A stretch of DNA of 64,000 bases from Halomonas borealis. Its GTDB lineage: Bacteria; Pseudomonadota; Gammaproteobacteria; Pseudomonadales; Halomonadaceae. The notes below the pieces were generated by a model. The model had not been told where the DNA came from. It saw only the letters and a list, made by a program, of their open reading frames with translations, and searched no databases. The position numbers and the translations under genes are program-made. How positions within the stretch are numbered: the stretch's first letter is position 1; the number at the start of each line of letters is the position of its first letter. Positions 33,080-43,286 of the stretch are shown here, piece by piece. Location: contig NZ_SDMO01000005.1 of assembly GCF_004798905.1 (NCBI RefSeq), forward strand, positions 1 through 64,000, written 5' to 3'.

Positions 33080-33712
33080 ATGAGCCGCTTATATCTCTTC
33101 CACAAGCCCTACCGGGTGCTGTCCCAGTTCACCGACCGAGGCGACGCCGAAGGCGTCCCTCGCCGCACCCTGGCCGACTATCTCGACGTCCCCGGCATCT
33201 ACCCGGCGGGGCGTCTCGATCACGACTCCGAGGGCCTGCTGCTGCTGTCCGACGACGGCGAACTGATCCACCGCATCAGCCACCCGCGCCACAAGCAGCC
33301 CAAGACCTATCGCGTGCAGGTCGAGGGCCGGCCAGACGACGCCGCACTGGCCGCCCTGCGCCAAGGCGTCACGCTCAAGGACGGCCCCACCCGGCCGGCC
33401 AAGGTGCGCCGCCTCGCCGACGCCGGCCTGCCCGAGCGCCAGCCGCCGCTGGATGCGAAGCGCCACCCGACCACCCATTGGCTGGAACTGACCCTCTCCG
33501 AGGGCCGCAACCGGCAGGTGCGGCGCATGACCGCCCACGTCGGCCACCCCACCCTGCGCCTGGTACGGGTGGCGATCGGCCCCTGGACGCTCGCCGACCT
33601 GGCGCCCGGCGAGTGGCGCCGCGAGACCCTGCATGCCCCCACGCCACCGCCGGAGCGTCGCGGCGCCGGCCGACGGAATGCCGGCCCTTCCAAGGGGAGG
33701 ACCCGCCGATGA
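33080..33712 (+). CDS. rluE: 23S rRNA pseudouridine(2457) synthase RluE
   Basis: RluE isomerises U2457 of 23S rRNA. The 210-residue protein is a stand-alone RsuA/RluB/E/F-type catalytic domain without an S4 domain: start MSRLYLFHKPYRVLSQF, the catalytic aspartate in YPAGRLDHDSEGLLLLSDDG, KTYRVQVEG, and EGRNRQVRRMTAHVGHPTLRL cut in two by the conserved arginines. The last 20 residues are basic and probably disordered. Its stop overlaps the nudJ start (ATGA). It is divergent from icd. Confidence 0.93.
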   Translation: MSRLYLFHKPYRVLSQFTDRGDAEGVPRRTLADYLDVPGIYPAGRLDHDSEGLLLLSDDGELIHRISHPRHKQPKTYRVQVEGRPDDAALAALRQGVTLKDGPTRPAKVRRLADAGLPERQPPLDAKRHPTTHWLELTLSEGRNRQVRRMTAHVGHPTLRLVRVAIGPWTLADLAPGEWRRETLHAPTPPPERRGAGRRNAGPSKGRTRR

Positions 33713-34158
33713 GCCGCTGGCAGCCCTTCGTCAGCGTGGCGACGGTGGTCGAACGTGCCGGCCGCTTCTTGGTCGTGGAAGAGGACCGCGGTGGCCCGCA
33801 CAGCGTCTTCAACCAGCCGGCCGGGCACCTCGAGCCGGGCGAACGCATCCAGGACGCCGCCCTGCGCGAGCTACGCGAGGAAACCGCCTGGCAGGTCGGC
33901 CTCAGCGACTACCTGGGGCTCTACGTCTTCCAGGCGCCGGACGGCAAGACCTTCCACAGCCACGGCTTCTACGGCATGGCGCTGGCACGCCTGGGCCACG
34001 CACTCGACCCGGCGATACTCGCCACTCACTGGCTGGCGCTGGAAGAACTCGAGGCCCTGGAGCGAGAAGGCCGACTACGCAGCCCACTGGTGATGCGCCG
34101 TGTGCACGACACCCTGGCCGGGCGCTTCTATCCCATGGACGTGATTCACGAGCGCTAG
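33709..34158 (+). CDS. nudJ: Nudix phosphatase NudJ
   Basis: NudJ-type enzymes hydrolyse HMP-pyrophosphate and nucleoside di/triphosphates. The 149-residue product has one Nudix box, G-x5-E-x7-REL-R-EE beginning at GHLEPGE, and the NudJ-like N terminus [19 protein letters not shown] with [10 protein letters not shown]. Placement between rluE and mnmA as in E. coli (ymfB) supports the assignment. Translation is coupled to rluE by a four-base overlap; GGGGAGG lies eight bases upstream of the ATG. Confidence 0.9.
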   Translation: MSRWQPFVSVATVVERAGRFLVVEEDRGGPHSVFNQPAGHLEPGERIQDAALRELREETAWQVGLSDYLGLYVFQAPDGKTFHSHGFYGMALARLGHALDPAILATHWLALEELEALEREGRLRSPLVMRRVHDTLAGRFYPMDVIHER

Positions 34159-34165
34159 CTCGCGC

Positions 34166-34195
34166 TTCGAGCTTCGAGCCCGAATCAGGTATAAT
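34166..34195 (+). promoter_or_regulatory. Promoter for the mnmA-hflD-purB run
   Basis: A perfect TATAAT (34190-34195) is preceded by an 18-base spacer and TTCGAG (34166-34171, a partial -35). Transcription from about 34202 would leave too little room for an upstream GTG at 34208, supporting the ATG at 34232 as the mnmA start. The -35 lies in a short tandem repeat CTTCGAG-CTTCGAG. Confidence 0.65.
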
Positions 34196-34231
34196 CATGC
34201 CCCATTTGTGACCACCCAATCCGAGAGCGTC

Positions 34232-35358
34232 ATGACAGCCACTCAAGGCAAGGTGATCGTCGGCATGTCCGGCGGCGTCGACTCCTCCGTCTCCGCCCTG
34301 CTCCTGCTCGAACAGGGCTATGAGGTCGAGGGCCTGTTCATGAAGAACTGGGACGAGGACGACGGCACCGAATACTGCACCGCCAAGGAAGACCTGGCGG
34401 ACGCCGAGGCCGTCTGTGCCAAGCTCCGCATCCCGTTGCACACCGCCAACTTCGCCGCCGAATACTGGGATAACGTCTTCGAGCACTTCCTGGCCGAATA
34501 CCAGGCCGGGCGCACGCCGAATCCGGACATCCTCTGCAACCGCGAGATCAAGTTCAAGGTGTTCCTCGAATACGCCGAGATGCTCGGCGCCGAGCGCATC
34601 GCCACCGGCCACTACGTGCGTGGCGGCCAGGCATCCGGCGATCTCGATGGCGACCAGCGCCCGCGGCTGCTCAAGGGGCTCGACGCCAACAAGGACCAGA
34701 GCTACTTCCTGCATGCGGTGCCCGAGGCCGCCATCGCCCGCACCCTGTTCCCGGTGGGCGAGCTCGAGAAGCCCGAGGTTCGCGCCCTGGCCGAGCGTCA
34801 CGACCTGGTGACCGCGAAGAAGAAGGACTCCACCGGCATCTGCTTCATCGGCGAGCGGCGCTTCCGCGACTTCCTCAAGCAGTACCTGCCCGCCCAGCCC
34901 GGCACCATCGAGACCCCCGACGGCGACGTCATCGGCGAGCACATGGGGCTGATGTACTACACCCTCGGCCAACGCCAGGGGCTCGGCATCGGCGGGCTCG
35001 CCCACTACTCCGACGCTCCCTGGTTCGTGGCCGAAAAGGACCTCGAGCGCAACGTGCTGGTGGCCGTGCAGGGCAAGCACCACCCGCTGCTCTACACCGA
35101 CAGCCTGGCCACCGAGGCCATGGACTGGGTCGCCGGCGAGCCACCGGCCGTCACGGGCCGCCTCACCGCCAAGACCCGCTACCGCCAGGAAGACGTCGCC
35201 TGCCGCTTCGAGACCCGCGAGGACGGCGGCGTGCAGGTACGCTTCGACGACCCCCAGCGCGCCGTGACCCCCGGCCAGTCACTGGTGCTCTACGACGGCG
35301 ACATCTGCCTCGGCGGCGGCGTCATCAAGGCCATCTGGAACCACGAGGAGCCCGCGCG

Positions 35359-35362
<4 letters not shown>
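34232..35362 (+). CDS. mnmA: tRNA-specific 2-thiouridylase MnmA
   Basis: MnmA activates U34 of tRNA-Glu, -Gln and -Lys with ATP and transfers sulfur from TusE to give s2U34. The 376-residue protein has the PP-loop [20 protein letters not shown], the FMKNWDEDD loop, the catalytic cysteine in [13 protein letters not shown] and the sulfur-receiving cysteine in [12 protein letters not shown], plus [11 protein letters not shown]. The ATG start is preferred over an in-frame GTG eight codons earlier because of the promoter position. Its stop overlaps the hflD start by four bases. Confidence 0.96.
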
Positions 35363-37414
<2,052 letters not shown>

Positions 37415-37722
37415 GCCAGGCCATGCAGCGGGCCGGCAAGGATGGACGCCGGCCCGGGGCGACTCCGGCGACGAGCCTGCGAGAAGACGCCGTGAATACG
37501 TCCTTGTCGGCTCCCGATGCCCCGCGGCGCTCTCGCGCTTGCCGGGCCTGTGCTGGCCATCCATGGCCAGCCCGTTCGGCGCCGTGCGCACCACCCATGG
37601 CGTGGGCGCCTCTCTTAGGCTTGCTCCCGGCGCCCCTCGTCAGCCGGCCCCACATGCTAGTATCCCGACAGGCGCCATGCGGCGCCTGTCGCCGTTTCAC
37701 CCCCTTCGCGAGCGCGAGCCCC
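37415..37722. other. purB-roxA intergenic region
   Basis: These 308 bases hold no convincing gene; an in-frame extension of roxA runs through them but has no family similarity. The region contains a GC-rich perfect hairpin near its right end (annotated separately) and a TAGTAT hexamer at 37658-37663 without a -35 at proper distance. It may separate purB transcription from a roxA promoter. Confidence 0.5.
37666..37691 (+). repeat. Perfect 11-bp hairpin in the roxA leader
   Basis: CGACAGGCGCC and GGCGCCTGTCG pair perfectly around the 4-base loop ATGC, followed by CCGTTTC. The right arm ends 31 bases before the roxA ATG. It could be the purB terminator (the U-tract is poor) or a structured 5' leader of roxA. 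Confidence 0.6.
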
Positions 37723-38931
37723 ATGTCACGACAGTCCCGAGACGAACCCCTCACCCTGCTCGGCGGCCTCACCGCCACCGACTTCCTGCGCGACCACTGG
37801 CAGCGCCGTCCACTGCTGATTCGTGGCGCCTTCCCCGACATCGAGAGCCCGCTCGATCCCGACGAGCTGGCGGGACTCGCCTGCGAGGAGAACATCGAGG
37901 CCCGGCTGGTCGAGGAGAACGGTCCCGACGGCCCCTGGCAGGTCAGCCATGGTCCCTTCGATGAGACCACCTTCGCCCGCCTGCCCGAGCGCGACTGGAC
38001 CCTGCTGGTCCAGGCCGTGGATCACTACGTGCCCGAGGTCGCCGAGCTGCTCGAGACCTTCGACTTCCTGCCCCGCTGGCGGCTCGACGACATCATGGTC
38101 AGCTATGCGCCGCCCGGCGGCAGCGTCGGCCCCCACGTCGACCAGTACGATGTCTTCCTGCTTCAAGCCAGCGGCCAGCGCCGCTGGCAGATCGGCGGCC
38201 AGGTGCCCGACGACGCCCCCATCGTCGACGGCATCGACCTGCGCATCCTCGAGCGTTTCGAGGTCGAGGCCGACAGCGACTGGGTCCTCGAACCCGGCGA
38301 CATGCTCTACCTGCCGCCGGGTTGGGCGCATCACGGCCCCAGCCAATCCGACGACTGCATGACCTTCTCGGTGGGCTTCCGCGCGCCCTCGGCGGACGAA
38401 GCCGTGACCTCATACGCCGACTACATCGGTGAACAGCTACCCGCCACGCGCCGCTACGGCGATGCCGGCATGGCACCGCCCAACGACCCCGCCGAACTCG
38501 ACGATGCGGCGCTCGCGCGGATGCGTGCGCTGATCCTCGAGAGCCTGGACGACCCGACCCAGCTGGCCCAGTGGTTCGGACGAGTCATGACCCAGCCCAA
38601 GTACGTCGACCAGCTGGTGGCCAGCGAGACGCCCACCGCCCCCGACGACCTTGTCACCGCACTACAGGACGGCGAGATGCTCGAGCGCAGCCCCGGCTCA
38701 CGCTTCGCCTGGCGGGCACTGGAGGGCGATCGGGCCACGCTGTTCGTCGACGGCGACGGCGTCGAGTGCCCGATCGCGCTGGCCCGCGCCCTGGCCGGCG
38801 ATGCCCCCGTGGATGCCGAACTGCTGAAGCATGACGAGGCCCCACGCGTGCTGACCCACCTGCTCGACGCCGGCAGCCTCGCCTGGTGGAGCAACCACGA
38901 AGAAGAATGCAACGTGAGGACGGAGGAGTAA
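37723..38931 (+). CDS. roxA: Ribosomal protein L16 arginine hydroxylase (JmjC/cupin oxygenase)
   Basis: This family (E. coli YcfD/RoxA) hydroxylates an arginine of ribosomal protein L16 using Fe(II), O2 and 2-oxoglutarate. The 402-residue product has PLLIRGAFPDIESPLDPDELAGL cut by the start of the cupin core, the HxD iron motif in VGPHVDQYDVFLLQ, RRWQIG, the distal iron His in YLPPGWAHHGPS, and a C-terminal helical dimerisation and winged-helix part. The start at the internal ATG is chosen because similarity begins at LLGGLTATDFL; the upstream in-frame codons are low-complexity GC-rich. Four bases separate it from the acetyltransferase gene, so the two are an operon. Confidence 0.92.
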   Translation: MSRQSRDEPLTLLGGLTATDFLRDHWQRRPLLIRGAFPDIESPLDPDELAGLACEENIEARLVEENGPDGPWQVSHGPFDETTFARLPERDWTLLVQAVDHYVPEVAELLETFDFLPRWRLDDIMVSYAPPGGSVGPHVDQYDVFLLQASGQRRWQIGGQVPDDAPIVDGIDLRILERFEVEADSDWVLEPGDMLYLPPGWAHHGPSQSDDCMTFSVGFRAPSADEAVTSYADYIGEQLPATRRYGDAGMAPPNDPAELDDAALARMRALILESLDDPTQLAQWFGRVMTQPKYVDQLVASETPTAPDDLVTALQDGEMLERSPGSRFAWRALEGDRATLFVDGDGVECPIALARALAGDAPVDAELLKHDEAPRVLTHLLDAGSLAWWSNHEEECNVRTEE

Positions 38932-38935
38932 ACGC

Positions 38936-39367
38936 ATGACTGACAGCATCGAGATCCGCGAGGGCGACTGGGTCGCCCTCGGCGAGGCGGCCGGCGAGAT
39001 CCGCCGCGTCGTCTTCATCGAGGAGCAGGAGGTCCCCGGAGACGAGGAGTGGGACGGCCGCGACCCCGAGTGCCTGCATTTCCTGGCGCTGGCCGACGGC
39101 CACGCCCTGGGCACCGCCCGGCTGCTGCCCGACGGCCATATCGGCCGCGTCGCCGTGCTGGCCGAGGCCCGTGGCCTGGGTATCGGCCTGGCACTGATGG
39201 AGGCGGCGATCGCCAGCGCTCGCCGGCAAGGACTCGCCACCACGGAGCTCGCCGCGCAGACCCATGCCCTGGCCTTCTACGAACGACTGGGCTTCGAGGC
39301 CCACGGCGAGATCTTCATGGACGCCGGCATCCCGCATCGCCACATGGTCTTGCCTCTCGACGACTGA
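38936..39367 (+). CDS. GNAT-family N-acetyltransferase
   Basis: This 143-residue single-domain acetyl-CoA-dependent transferase resembles the YjcF/ElaA-like group: beta strand IRRVVFIEEQEVPGDEEWDG, the acetyl-CoA pyrophosphate loop VAVLAEARGLGIGLALMEAAI (Q/R-x-x-G-x-G/A form), then AQTHALAFYERLGFEAHGE and a final HMVL strand. The substrate cannot be told from sequence. It is read with roxA, whose product is a ribosomal-protein oxygenase, so a protein or ribosomal target is conceivable but only a guess. Confidence 0.85.
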   Translation: MTDSIEIREGDWVALGEAAGEIRRVVFIEEQEVPGDEEWDGRDPECLHFLALADGHALGTARLLPDGHIGRVAVLAEARGLGIGLALMEAAIASARRQGLATTELAAQTHALAFYERLGFEAHGEIFMDAGIPHRHMVLPLDD

Positions 39368-39398
39368 CCCCCTCGCCGCACATCATTGCCGGCCCTCG

Positions 39399-39450
39399 GT
39401 AGCCCGACGACAAGAATCCCCCTCTCATTCCCGCTCTGTCGTCGGGCTAC
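39399..39450. repeat. 14-bp perfect inverted repeat with 24-base spacer
   Basis: GTAGCCCGACGACA and TGTCGTCGGGCTAC are exact reverse complements. It lies 31 bases past the acetyltransferase stop, so it may terminate the roxA operon, but it lacks a U-tract and its long loop is unusual for a terminator; a dispersed palindromic element is an alternative. Confidence 0.7.
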
Positions 39451-39485
39451 AACCCTGCCTGCCCCCAAGGAACAATGGTTGAGCC
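39439..39485 (+). repeat. Direct repeat flanking aceA, left copy
   Basis: 47 bases aligning without gaps to 41482-41528 with 38 identities by eye; the shared core is CTGCCCCnAAGGA followed by AATGGTnGAGCC. A further CCATAGT lies 13 bases on in this copy and 12 in the other. Confidence 0.7.
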
Positions 39486-39725
39486 GTGTCATGGCGGCCC
39501 ATAGTGAATGCCAAGGCGAGCGAGGCCCGCCCGGCATCGAGCGACGCTGTGCGTCATCGCCGGAACGGCTCCTCCCTCGACGGGTTCCCCTCGCGATAAC
39601 TCTAGGGGCGCGGAAGAATCCGAGAAGATTTCACGGTCGCCGTAGAGGCTTCGTCGAGCGGGTCGGTAGCGGTATGCCGAGACGAGACCAGGCGACCTTC
39701 TCCTGCAGGCAGAGAGGATGGCTCC

Positions 39726-41324
39726 ATGGCAACGCTTCAAGATCAATACAAGACCCTGACCCAACTGCGCGAAAGCCAGCGCGGCAAGTGGGACAACATC
39801 ACCCCCGAGCATGCCGCCCGGCTGCGCATCCAGAACCGCTTCCAGACCGGCCTGGACATCGCCCGCTACACGGCTCGCATCATGCGCGAGGACATGGCGG
39901 CCTACGACGGCGACGCCACCCGCTACACCCAGTCGCTTGGCTGCTGGCATGGCTTCATCGGCCAGCAGAAGATGATTTCCATCAAGAAGCACTTCGGCCA
40001 CACCCAGGGGCGCTACCTGTACCTCTCCGGCTGGATGATCGCCGCGCTGCGCTCCGAGTTCGGCCCCCTGCCCGACCAGTCGATGCACGAGAAGACCAGC
40101 GTGCCGGCGCTGATCGAAGAGCTCTACACCTTCCTGCGCCAGGCCGACAGCTGGGAGCTCAACCCCCTGTTCCGCGACCTCGATACGGCCCGCCAGGCCG
40201 GCGACGAGGCCCGCGCGGCCGAGCTCGAGGAGGCGATCGACCACCACGAGACCCATGTGGTGCCGATCATCGCCGACATCGACGCCGGCTTCGGCAACGC
40301 CGAGGCCACCTACCTGTTGGCCAAGAAGATGATCGAAGCCGGCGCCTGCTGCCTGCAGCTCGAGAACCAGGTCTCCGACGAGAAGCAGTGCGGCCACCAG
40401 GCCGGCAAGGTCACCGTGCCCCACGAGGACTTCATCGCCAAGATCAACGCCGTGCGCTATGCCTTCCTGGAACTCGGCGTCGAGGACGGCGTGATCGTCG
40501 CCCGCACCGACTCCCTGGGCGCCGGCCTGTCCCAGAAGATCGCCGTCTCCCATGCGCCAGGCGACCTGGGTGACCAGTACAACGCCTTCCTCGACGGCGA
40601 CGAGATCGCCTCGGCGGACGACATCGCCAACGGCGACGTGGTCATCAAGCAAGGCGGCAAGCTGGTCAAGGTCAAGCGCCTGGCCTCCGGCCTCTACCAG
40701 TTCAAGCCGAACACCGGCGAGGACCGCGTGGTGCTGGACTGCATCACTAGCCTGCAGAACGGCGCCGACCTCTTGTGGATCGAGACCGAGAAGCCCCACG
40801 TCGGCCAGATCGCCGGCATGGTCAACCGCATCCGCGAGGCCTGCCCGGACGCCAAACTGGTCTACAACAACTCGCCTTCGTTCAACTGGACCCTGAACTT
40901 CCGTCAACAAGTGTTCGATGCCTGGGAGCAGGAGGGCAAGGACGTCTCCGCCTACGAGCGCGCCGACCTGATGAACGCCAAGTACGACGAGACCGAGCTT
41001 GGGCGACAGGCCGACGAGTGGACCCGCAACTTCCAGCGCGACGGCGCCCGTGAAGCCGGTATCTTCCACCACCTGATCACCCTGCCGACCTACCACACCG
41101 CGGCCCTGTCCACGGACAACCTGGCCCGCGGCTACTTCGGCGACGAGGGCATGCTGGCCTATGTGGCGGGCGTGCAGCGCAAGGAAATCCGCGAGGGCAT
41201 CGCCACCGTCAAGCACCAGGACATGGCCGGCTCCAACATTGGCGACGATCACAAGGAGTTCTTCCATGGCGAGGCGGCGCTCAAGGCCGGCGGCAAGGAC
41301 AACACCATGAACCAGTTCGGCTGA
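39726..41324 (+). CDS. aceA: Isocitrate lyase AceA (long, Pseudomonas-type)
   Basis: AceA splits isocitrate into glyoxylate and succinate, the entry step of the glyoxylate shunt for growth on acetate or fatty acids. The 532-residue protein belongs to the longer isocitrate lyase subfamily: SLGCWHGFIGQQKMISIKKH, the metal-binding IIADIDAGFGNAEATYLL, the catalytic loop DEKQCGHQAGK with its cysteine, VARTDSLGAGL, and YNNSPSFNWTLNF. AGAGGA is eight bases before the ATG. It is monocistronic, with its own terminator; malate synthase is not in this window. Confidence 0.96.
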   Translation: MATLQDQYKTLTQLRESQRGKWDNITPEHAARLRIQNRFQTGLDIARYTARIMREDMAAYDGDATRYTQSLGCWHGFIGQQKMISIKKHFGHTQGRYLYLSGWMIAALRSEFGPLPDQSMHEKTSVPALIEELYTFLRQADSWELNPLFRDLDTARQAGDEARAAELEEAIDHHETHVVPIIADIDAGFGNAEATYLLAKKMIEAGACCLQLENQVSDEKQCGHQAGKVTVPHEDFIAKINAVRYAFLELGVEDGVIVARTDSLGAGLSQKIAVSHAPGDLGDQYNAFLDGDEIASADDIANGDVVIKQGGKLVKVKRLASGLYQFKPNTGEDRVVLDCITSLQNGADLLWIETEKPHVGQIAGMVNRIREACPDAKLVYNNSPSFNWTLNFRQQVFDAWEQEGKDVSAYERADLMNAKYDETELGRQADEWTRNFQRDGAREAGIFHHLITLPTYHTAALSTDNLARGYFGDEGMLAYVAGVQRKEIREGIATVKHQDMAGSNIGDDHKEFFHGEAALKAGGKDNTMNQFG

Positions 41325-41346
41325 ACGCAGGCCGCATCGCGACCCC

Positions 41347-41375
41347 GGGGAGGCCTATCGGCCTCCCCTTCTTGT
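41347..41375 (+). terminator. Terminator after aceA
   Basis: A 9-bp stem GGGGAGGCC/GGCCTCCCC with loop TATC is followed by TTCTTGTTG, 22 bases past the aceA stop. Confidence 0.85.
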
Positions 41376-41481
41376 TGCTGCCCCACGCCTGGCGGTGCTT
41401 GCATCGGCCGACAAACCGACCAGCGGCGACCGAGCCTCCATGAAGGATAACGACAACATCGCAGACGTTACCCGCCTGATG

Positions 41482-41528
41482 TAGTCGAGTTACAACGCCG
41501 CCTGCCCCTAAGGAGGAATGGTCGAGCC
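41482..41528 (+). repeat. Direct repeat flanking aceA, right copy
   Basis: Second copy of the 47-base repeat described at 39439-39485, same orientation, about 81 percent identical by eye. It contains TAAGGAGGAATGG, which looks like a ribosome binding site plus ATG, but no open frame of note follows. Confidence 0.7.
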
Positions 41529-41765
41529 CACCGTCCTGCACCATAGTCAAGTCATGGCGCAGGACGGCCCGTCGCTACCCCGACCCAGCATCCTGCACCG
41601 AGCTACCAACGAGGCGCATTTATCGATGACCCAGGCGCCTTAAACGATGGTCTTCCACGCTTGTGACCACTTCGCAACGGCAGCACCGGGCGCTTACCCG
41701 GCCCGACATGAGTAGCAAACGCCCCTTGCCACCATCGACGATAGCCATGCTACGAGGTGTGAGAC

Positions 41766-41984
41766 ATGAACTGCATCGAACTGAGCCACCAGGCCGAACG
41801 CATCGCCGGCACCTTCAGCAAGCAGGAACTCGCCAAGCTGGTGCTGGCCCTGAAGGGCAACCGGGAATCCCTGCAACATGCCGTCGAGGTGCTCGACACC
41901 ATCGACAGCCGGTCGGGCTACTCCCTCGACGATGCCTGGGATGAGGTGCTGACCGGCGATACGCTACGACTCGAAGAGGAATGA
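41766..41984 (+). CDS. Small acidic protein, unknown
   Basis: The 72-residue product is hydrophilic and acidic, with a predicted helix-rich layout: LSHQAERIAGTFSKQELAKL, LVLALKGNRESLQHAVEVLDTI and a tail DDAWDEVLTGDTLRLEEE. No signal peptide, membrane helix or metal motif is seen, and I do not recognise the family. Codon use (third-position G/C) is like that of neighbouring real genes, and GAGG lies upstream of the ATG, which supports it being translated. It stands alone between aceA and slyB. Confidence 0.65.
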   Translation: MNCIELSHQAERIAGTFSKQELAKLVLALKGNRESLQHAVEVLDTIDSRSGYSLDDAWDEVLTGDTLRLEEE

Positions 41985-42019
41985 CCCGCCTTCCCACTAA
42001 TACACCATGATGCACCAGG

Positions 42020-42044
42020 GCCCATCCCGCTCGCCGGGATGGGC
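42020..42044 (+). terminator. Hairpin after the small acidic-protein gene
   Basis: A perfect 10-bp stem GCCCATCCCG/CGGGATGGGC with a 5-base loop lies 35 bases past the stop. No T-run follows, so it is a weak terminator candidate. Confidence 0.5.
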
Positions 42045-42247
42045 CTGCTCATGCTCCGCCTCGCGCACCGGCTCATGCCATCTTCCGGCGCACTTACTGA
42101 CCATCCGCTGGTCAAACCCTGCGTCTACAGGCAGGCTATAGGCCAGGACTAGGGCGAGTACGCTGCGCTGCGCCATGCCCTACGACAGCAACGCTACCCA
42201 GCGAGATGCCATCGGCGTCACTCATCCGACTTGCAAGGAGCTCATTC

Positions 42248-42715
42248 ATGAAGCGCTTTCTCCCCATCATCGCCCTCGGCGTACTGAGCCTGGCGGGCTG
42301 CGCCAACACCTCTCCCTATTCGGGCAACGTCTATACCGGCGATCAGGCCAAGGTCACCCAGAACGTGAGCGTGGGGACCATCACCGCCATGCGGCGGGTG
42401 CAGATCCAGGCCAGCGATCAGAACAGCGGCGCGTTGGGAGGCATCGGCGGTGCCATCATCGGCGGCCTGCTGGGCAACCAGATCGGCGGCGGCTCTGGCC
42501 GGACCCTGGCCACCGCGGCCGGCGCCATCGGCGGCAGCGTGGCCGGCAAGAAGGTCGAGGATGGCGCCAACCGGACGGATGCTTGGGAGCTCGAGATCCG
42601 CAAACAGACCGGCCAGACCGTCGTCGTGGTACAGAAGGCCGACCAGCCCTTCCAGGTCGGCCAGAAAGTACGCCTGATCGGTAGCGGCAGCAACGCCAGC
42701 GTGGCGCCTTACTGA
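42248..42715 (+). CDS. slyB: Outer-membrane lipoprotein SlyB (glycine-zipper 2TM)
   Basis: SlyB/Pcp lipoproteins are small outer-membrane proteins that stabilise the envelope under stress. The 155-residue precursor has a lipoprotein signal (MKRFLPIIALGVLSLAGC, lipobox LAGC with acylated Cys about 18) and the glycine zipper GGIGGAIIGGLLGNQIGGG, which forms a two-helix hairpin. A beta-rich C-terminal part ends in FQVGQKVRLIGSG. AAGGAG lies seven bases before the ATG. In enterics slyB is controlled by PhoP; no PhoP box was recognised here. Confidence 0.92.
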   Translation: MKRFLPIIALGVLSLAGCANTSPYSGNVYTGDQAKVTQNVSVGTITAMRRVQIQASDQNSGALGGIGGAIIGGLLGNQIGGGSGRTLATAAGAIGGSVAGKKVEDGANRTDAWELEIRKQTGQTVVVVQKADQPFQVGQKVRLIGSGSNASVAPY

Positions 42716-42745
42716 GCCACGCACCAAGCCTCGTGAAAACGACAC

Positions 42746-42779
42746 GAAAAGGCCCGCGGCATGCGCCGCGGGCCTTTTC
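42746..42779. terminator. Bidirectional terminator between slyB and a membrane-protein gene
   Basis: A perfect 15-bp stem GAAAAGGCCCGCGGC/GCCGCGGGCCTTTTC with loop ATGC has an A-run on one side and a T-run on the other, so it can terminate both convergent genes. Confidence 0.9.
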
Positions 42780-42797
42780 GATCGCCGTCATACGGCC

Positions 42798-43079
42798 TCA
42801 GTGGAAGCGGGCTTTGCGCATTCCCCAGCACACCAGCTTGCCGCCGACGAAGGCGATCAACGCGATGAGGATCAGGGTCAGCAGCAGGTCCACCGGGCGC
42901 ACGATGGCCGTGGCGCCCAGCACGGCGATGGCCGGGCTCCAGACCCAGCGGTCATCCTCGCTGCGCAGCACGGACGGCAGCAGTTTGTCGAGTCCAGCGC
43001 TGACGGAGGCCTCCCAGCGGCTCAGGCACAGGAAGAGGAGCACGGCAAAGGCGATCAGCCAGACGACGGTCACGGTCAT
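42798..43079 (-). CDS. Small inner-membrane protein, unknown
   Basis: The 93-residue product has two clear transmembrane segments: one at the N terminus (VTVVWLIAFAVLLFLCL, residues 2-18) and one near the C terminus (VDLLLTLILIALIAFVGGKLV). A short soluble part between them contains ASVSAGLDKLLP and DDRWVWSP. The end GMRKARFH is basic, suggesting cytoplasmic. I do not recognise the family. The start is supported by AGGAG seven bases upstream; a longer in-frame start is rejected. It is divergent from slyD and converges on slyB. Confidence 0.8.
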   Translation of the reverse strand: MTVTVVWLIAFAVLLFLCLSRWEASVSAGLDKLLPSVLRSEDDRWVWSPAIAVLGATAIVRPVDLLLTLILIALIAFVGGKLVCWGMRKARFH

Positions 43080-43222
43080 GAGGGTCTCCTGCAGAGAACG
43101 AAGGGACGGGAAGAAAATGTCGCAGCAAGGGTATCCCCGCCTTGGGGGCCACGCAACCACGGAACGCGGCGTGAATAGCGCTCAAGATCATACTGGACAA
43201 GTGGAAAATTCTCGGTGTGGCA

Positions 43223-43252
43223 CTGACAGTCCCGGGGATGCCACGTTACCAT
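43223..43252 (+). promoter_or_regulatory. Candidate slyD promoter
   Basis: CTGACA (43223-43228, five of six), an 18-base spacer and TACCAT (43247-43252, four of six) lie 34 bases before the slyD ATG. Transcription would start near 43259. Confidence 0.4.
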
Positions 43253-43286
43253 GCGCTTTTACATGCACTCACCTATAGGTTCATCC

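Larger units (their letters stand above)
39368..39725. other. Upstream region of aceA
   Basis: This 358-base stretch has no gene. It holds a perfect 14-bp inverted repeat (39399-39412 against 39437-39450, 24-base spacer), and overlapping its right arm the left copy of an imperfect direct repeat also found downstream of aceA. The remaining 240 bases should carry the aceA promoter; I could not choose a convincing -35/-10 pair. Confidence 0.6.
41325..41765. other. Downstream region of aceA
   Basis: This 441-base stretch has no supported gene. It holds the aceA terminator, the right copy of the aceA-flanking repeat (41482-41528), and a CGTCCTGCACCATAGT/ATGGCGCAGGACGG partial dyad around 41531-41566. 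The last 100 bases should carry the promoter of the small downstream gene; none could be assigned with confidence. Confidence 0.55.

Noticed and set aside
34163..34178. Tandem CTTCGAG-CTTCGAG before mnmA
   Set aside because: Only two short units; it coincides with the -35 region and needs no separate explanation.
37423..37722. Upstream in-frame extension of RoxA by 100 codons
   Set aside because: Cys/Arg/Pro/Ala-rich low-complexity translation with no family match; the hairpin and intergenic composition argue for a leader.
41663..41944. Alternative 93-codon frame overlapping the small acidic-protein gene
   Set aside because: Arg/His/Pro/Gly-rich translation typical of an off-frame reading; the 72-residue frame has natural composition and a ribosome site.
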